Part shown: positions 63,175-64,000 of the stretch, piece by piece
Layout: the number at the start of each line of letters is the position of its first letter
How positions within the stretch are numbered: the stretch's first letter is position 1
NCBI RefSeq assembly: GCF_019857205.1
Contig: NZ_JAHWXO010000006.1
Span: 62,001 to 126,000, forward strand
DNA: 64,000 bases
Direction: 5' to 3'
DNA from: Qipengyuania pacifica
GTDB taxonomy: Bacteria > Pseudomonadota > Alphaproteobacteria > Sphingomonadales > Sphingomonadaceae
The notes under the pieces: generated by a model
Database searches by the model: none
Told to the model about the DNA's origin: nothing
What the model saw: the letters and a program-made list of their open reading frames with translations, nothing else
Translations under genes and position numbers: made by a program

Positions 63175-64000
63175 TGGGGCTTCTCATGGACGAGCGGGCT
63201 GCCCTTGCCAAGCAGCGCGCGGACGGCATCGGTCACGGGGACGGGGGGCTTGCCGGAAAGGATGCGCAACTTGTCCCCATATGTCGGGGCTCCGGCATAG
63301 AAGCGTTCGATCAGCGGTTCACGCAGGCGATAGAACCGTTCGAAGATGCGATAGCGTTCGTCCGGGCGGGCGGCGTCGAACAGCATCCGGCCAAGCCGGC
63401 GGAAGAACCGCATCGACCGCCAGTGATCATGCGCGCGTTTTTCGAACAGGGCGGCAAGCTGTTCGCCCGGCAACATGGCCTCGCGGGCCAGCACCAGCGC
63501 ATTGGCGACGGCAAATGGCAGCGTGTAGCTGGTGAGGGGATGCGTAAACCCGCCGCGCGCGCCGATCTGGACCACCCCAGGTTGGCGCACGTCGCGCCGG
63601 TATGCGGCAAAATCGCCACCGGTAATGACGGGCAGGACGCCCGTTTCGCCGCCGAGGATGTCGCCATGCCAGCCCATGGCGGCGCAATAGCGGTCGATCC
63701 GGCCCGAAAGCGCGTTGCGGTCCAGCACGTGGCTGTCTGCGTAATAGGTGTCTTCGACGAACAGCTCTTCGGCGCCGAGCGGCAGCGTGTAGACGAAGCG
63801 ATAGGCATCGTGCTGCGCGACGCGCGCATCCATCACGATCGGCCGGGCAAGGCCATGCGGTGCATCGGTGCGCAGGTGGCGGCCCATGAAGACCTGCCAG
63901 CCACCGCGCAGATGGGGCGAAGGTTGGAAATCCCGGCAATCGACCACTGTCCGGGCGGAAATATGCTCGCCATTATCGAGCGTGATGCCGTTGGCTGCCA
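63171..64000 (-). CDS. crtY: Lycopene beta-cyclase, C-terminal part (5' end beyond the window)
   Basis: About 276 codons of the reading frame lie in the window; the start is past the right edge. The frame runs from NGITLDNGEHISARTVVDC through GGWQVFMGRHLRTDAPHGLARPIVMDARV, VEDTYYADSHVLDR, GGFTHPLTSYTLPFAV and a C-terminal FYAGAPTYGDKLRILSG, all typical of CrtY-type lycopene cyclases that close the beta-ionone rings. The FAD-binding N-terminus is absent from the window. It overlaps crtI by 4 bases. Confidence 0.93.
   Translation of the reverse strand, partial: AANGITLDNGEHISARTVVDCRDFQPSPHLRGGWQVFMGRHLRTDAPHGLARPIVMDARVAQHDAYRFVYTLPLGAEELFVEDTYYADSHVLDRNALSGRIDRYCAAMGWHGDILGGETGVLPVITGGDFAAYRRDVRQPGVVQIGARGGFTHPLTSYTLPFAVANALVLAREAMLPGEQLAALFEKRAHDHWRSMRFFRRLGRMLFDAARPDERYRIFERFYRLREPLIERFYAGAPTYGDKLRILSGKPPVPVTDAVRALLGKGSPLVHEKPQ

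Overview
The window is ordinary-to-accessory chromosome of an alphaproteobacterium, most likely a sphingomonad of the Erythrobacteraceae/Sphingomonadaceae type. The inference rests on the crtY-crtI-(LOG gene)-crtB carotenoid operon, methionine synthase split into two genes downstream of an ArsR-methyltransferase fusion, a TonB-dependent receptor with a PepSY membrane protein, an SDHAF4-like DUF1674 protein ending in the usual GDW..DGIAIDF block, and a near-consensus EcfG-type stress promoter (GGAAC-N17-CGTT). Coding density is high, with many 4-bp ATGA/GTGA start-stop overlaps. I see no prophage, insertion sequence, CRISPR array or rRNA operon; one tRNA (Gly-CCC) is present.

Layout. 1-7.5 kb: the 5' end of hflK diverges from mrp; mrp overlaps an orphan molybdopterin oxidoreductase subunit, then come hemH, a cytochrome P450 behind a palindrome, a DUF1674 gene and rsmB. 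7.5-16.5 kb: a probable minus-strand small RNA, a LuxR-type response regulator converging on and overlapping its likely 7TM sensor kinase, a mannose-6-phosphate isomerase, a ROK sugar kinase, and a PepSY / TonB receptor / DUF2946-like metal-uptake cluster. 16.5-20 kb: moaA with a structured leader, and a GH3-family protein that has lost recognisable catalytic motifs. 19.8-26.8 kb: a methionine-cycle operon (ArsR-SAM methyltransferase, metF, metH N-terminal half, GNAT, metH C-terminal half, TauE/SafE permease). 26.9-31.7 kb: tandem glycine riboswitch and gcvT-gcvH-gcvPA-gcvPB. 31.9-33.4 kb: a MobA-like nucleotidyltransferase divergent from an Nmad3-type putative nucleotide-modification protein.

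33.4-41.4 kb: a minus-strand valine-catabolism set (methylmalonate-semialdehyde dehydrogenase, acyl-CoA dehydrogenase, 3-hydroxyisobutyryl-CoA hydrolase, enoyl-CoA hydratase, 3-hydroxyisobutyrate dehydrogenase) interrupted by small envelope and housekeeping genes (two lipoproteins, an I78 inhibitor, RidA, HdeD). 41.5-50.7 kb: DUF819 permease, cysteine synthase-like enzyme, tRNA-Gly, LysR regulator, a GGDEF protein with product-inhibition site, an EcfG-controlled DUF1328 peptide, an MFS exporter and an ABC-F ATPase. 50.8-59.9 kb: SDR, GDT1-like membrane protein, Dps, 6-phosphogluconolactonase, Nudix, DinB, a Bcr/CflA-type exporter and a two-gene biotin-dependent acyl-CoA carboxylase. 59.9-64 kb: a small terminal-inverted-repeat element, then crtB, a LOG-family gene, crtI and the truncated crtY.

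Functional connections: metF/metH, the glycine cleavage system and its riboswitch form a one-carbon block of about 12 kb; moaA supplies cofactor to enzymes such as the orphan molybdopterin subunit; valine catabolism yields propionyl-CoA, which a carboxylase such as the one at 56-60 kb could use, although its substrate cannot be fixed from sequence. Start codons were re-chosen in many genes from ribosome-binding sites and family N-termini; where they remain open this is stated. All assignments are by reading motifs and family resemblance; no database search was run.
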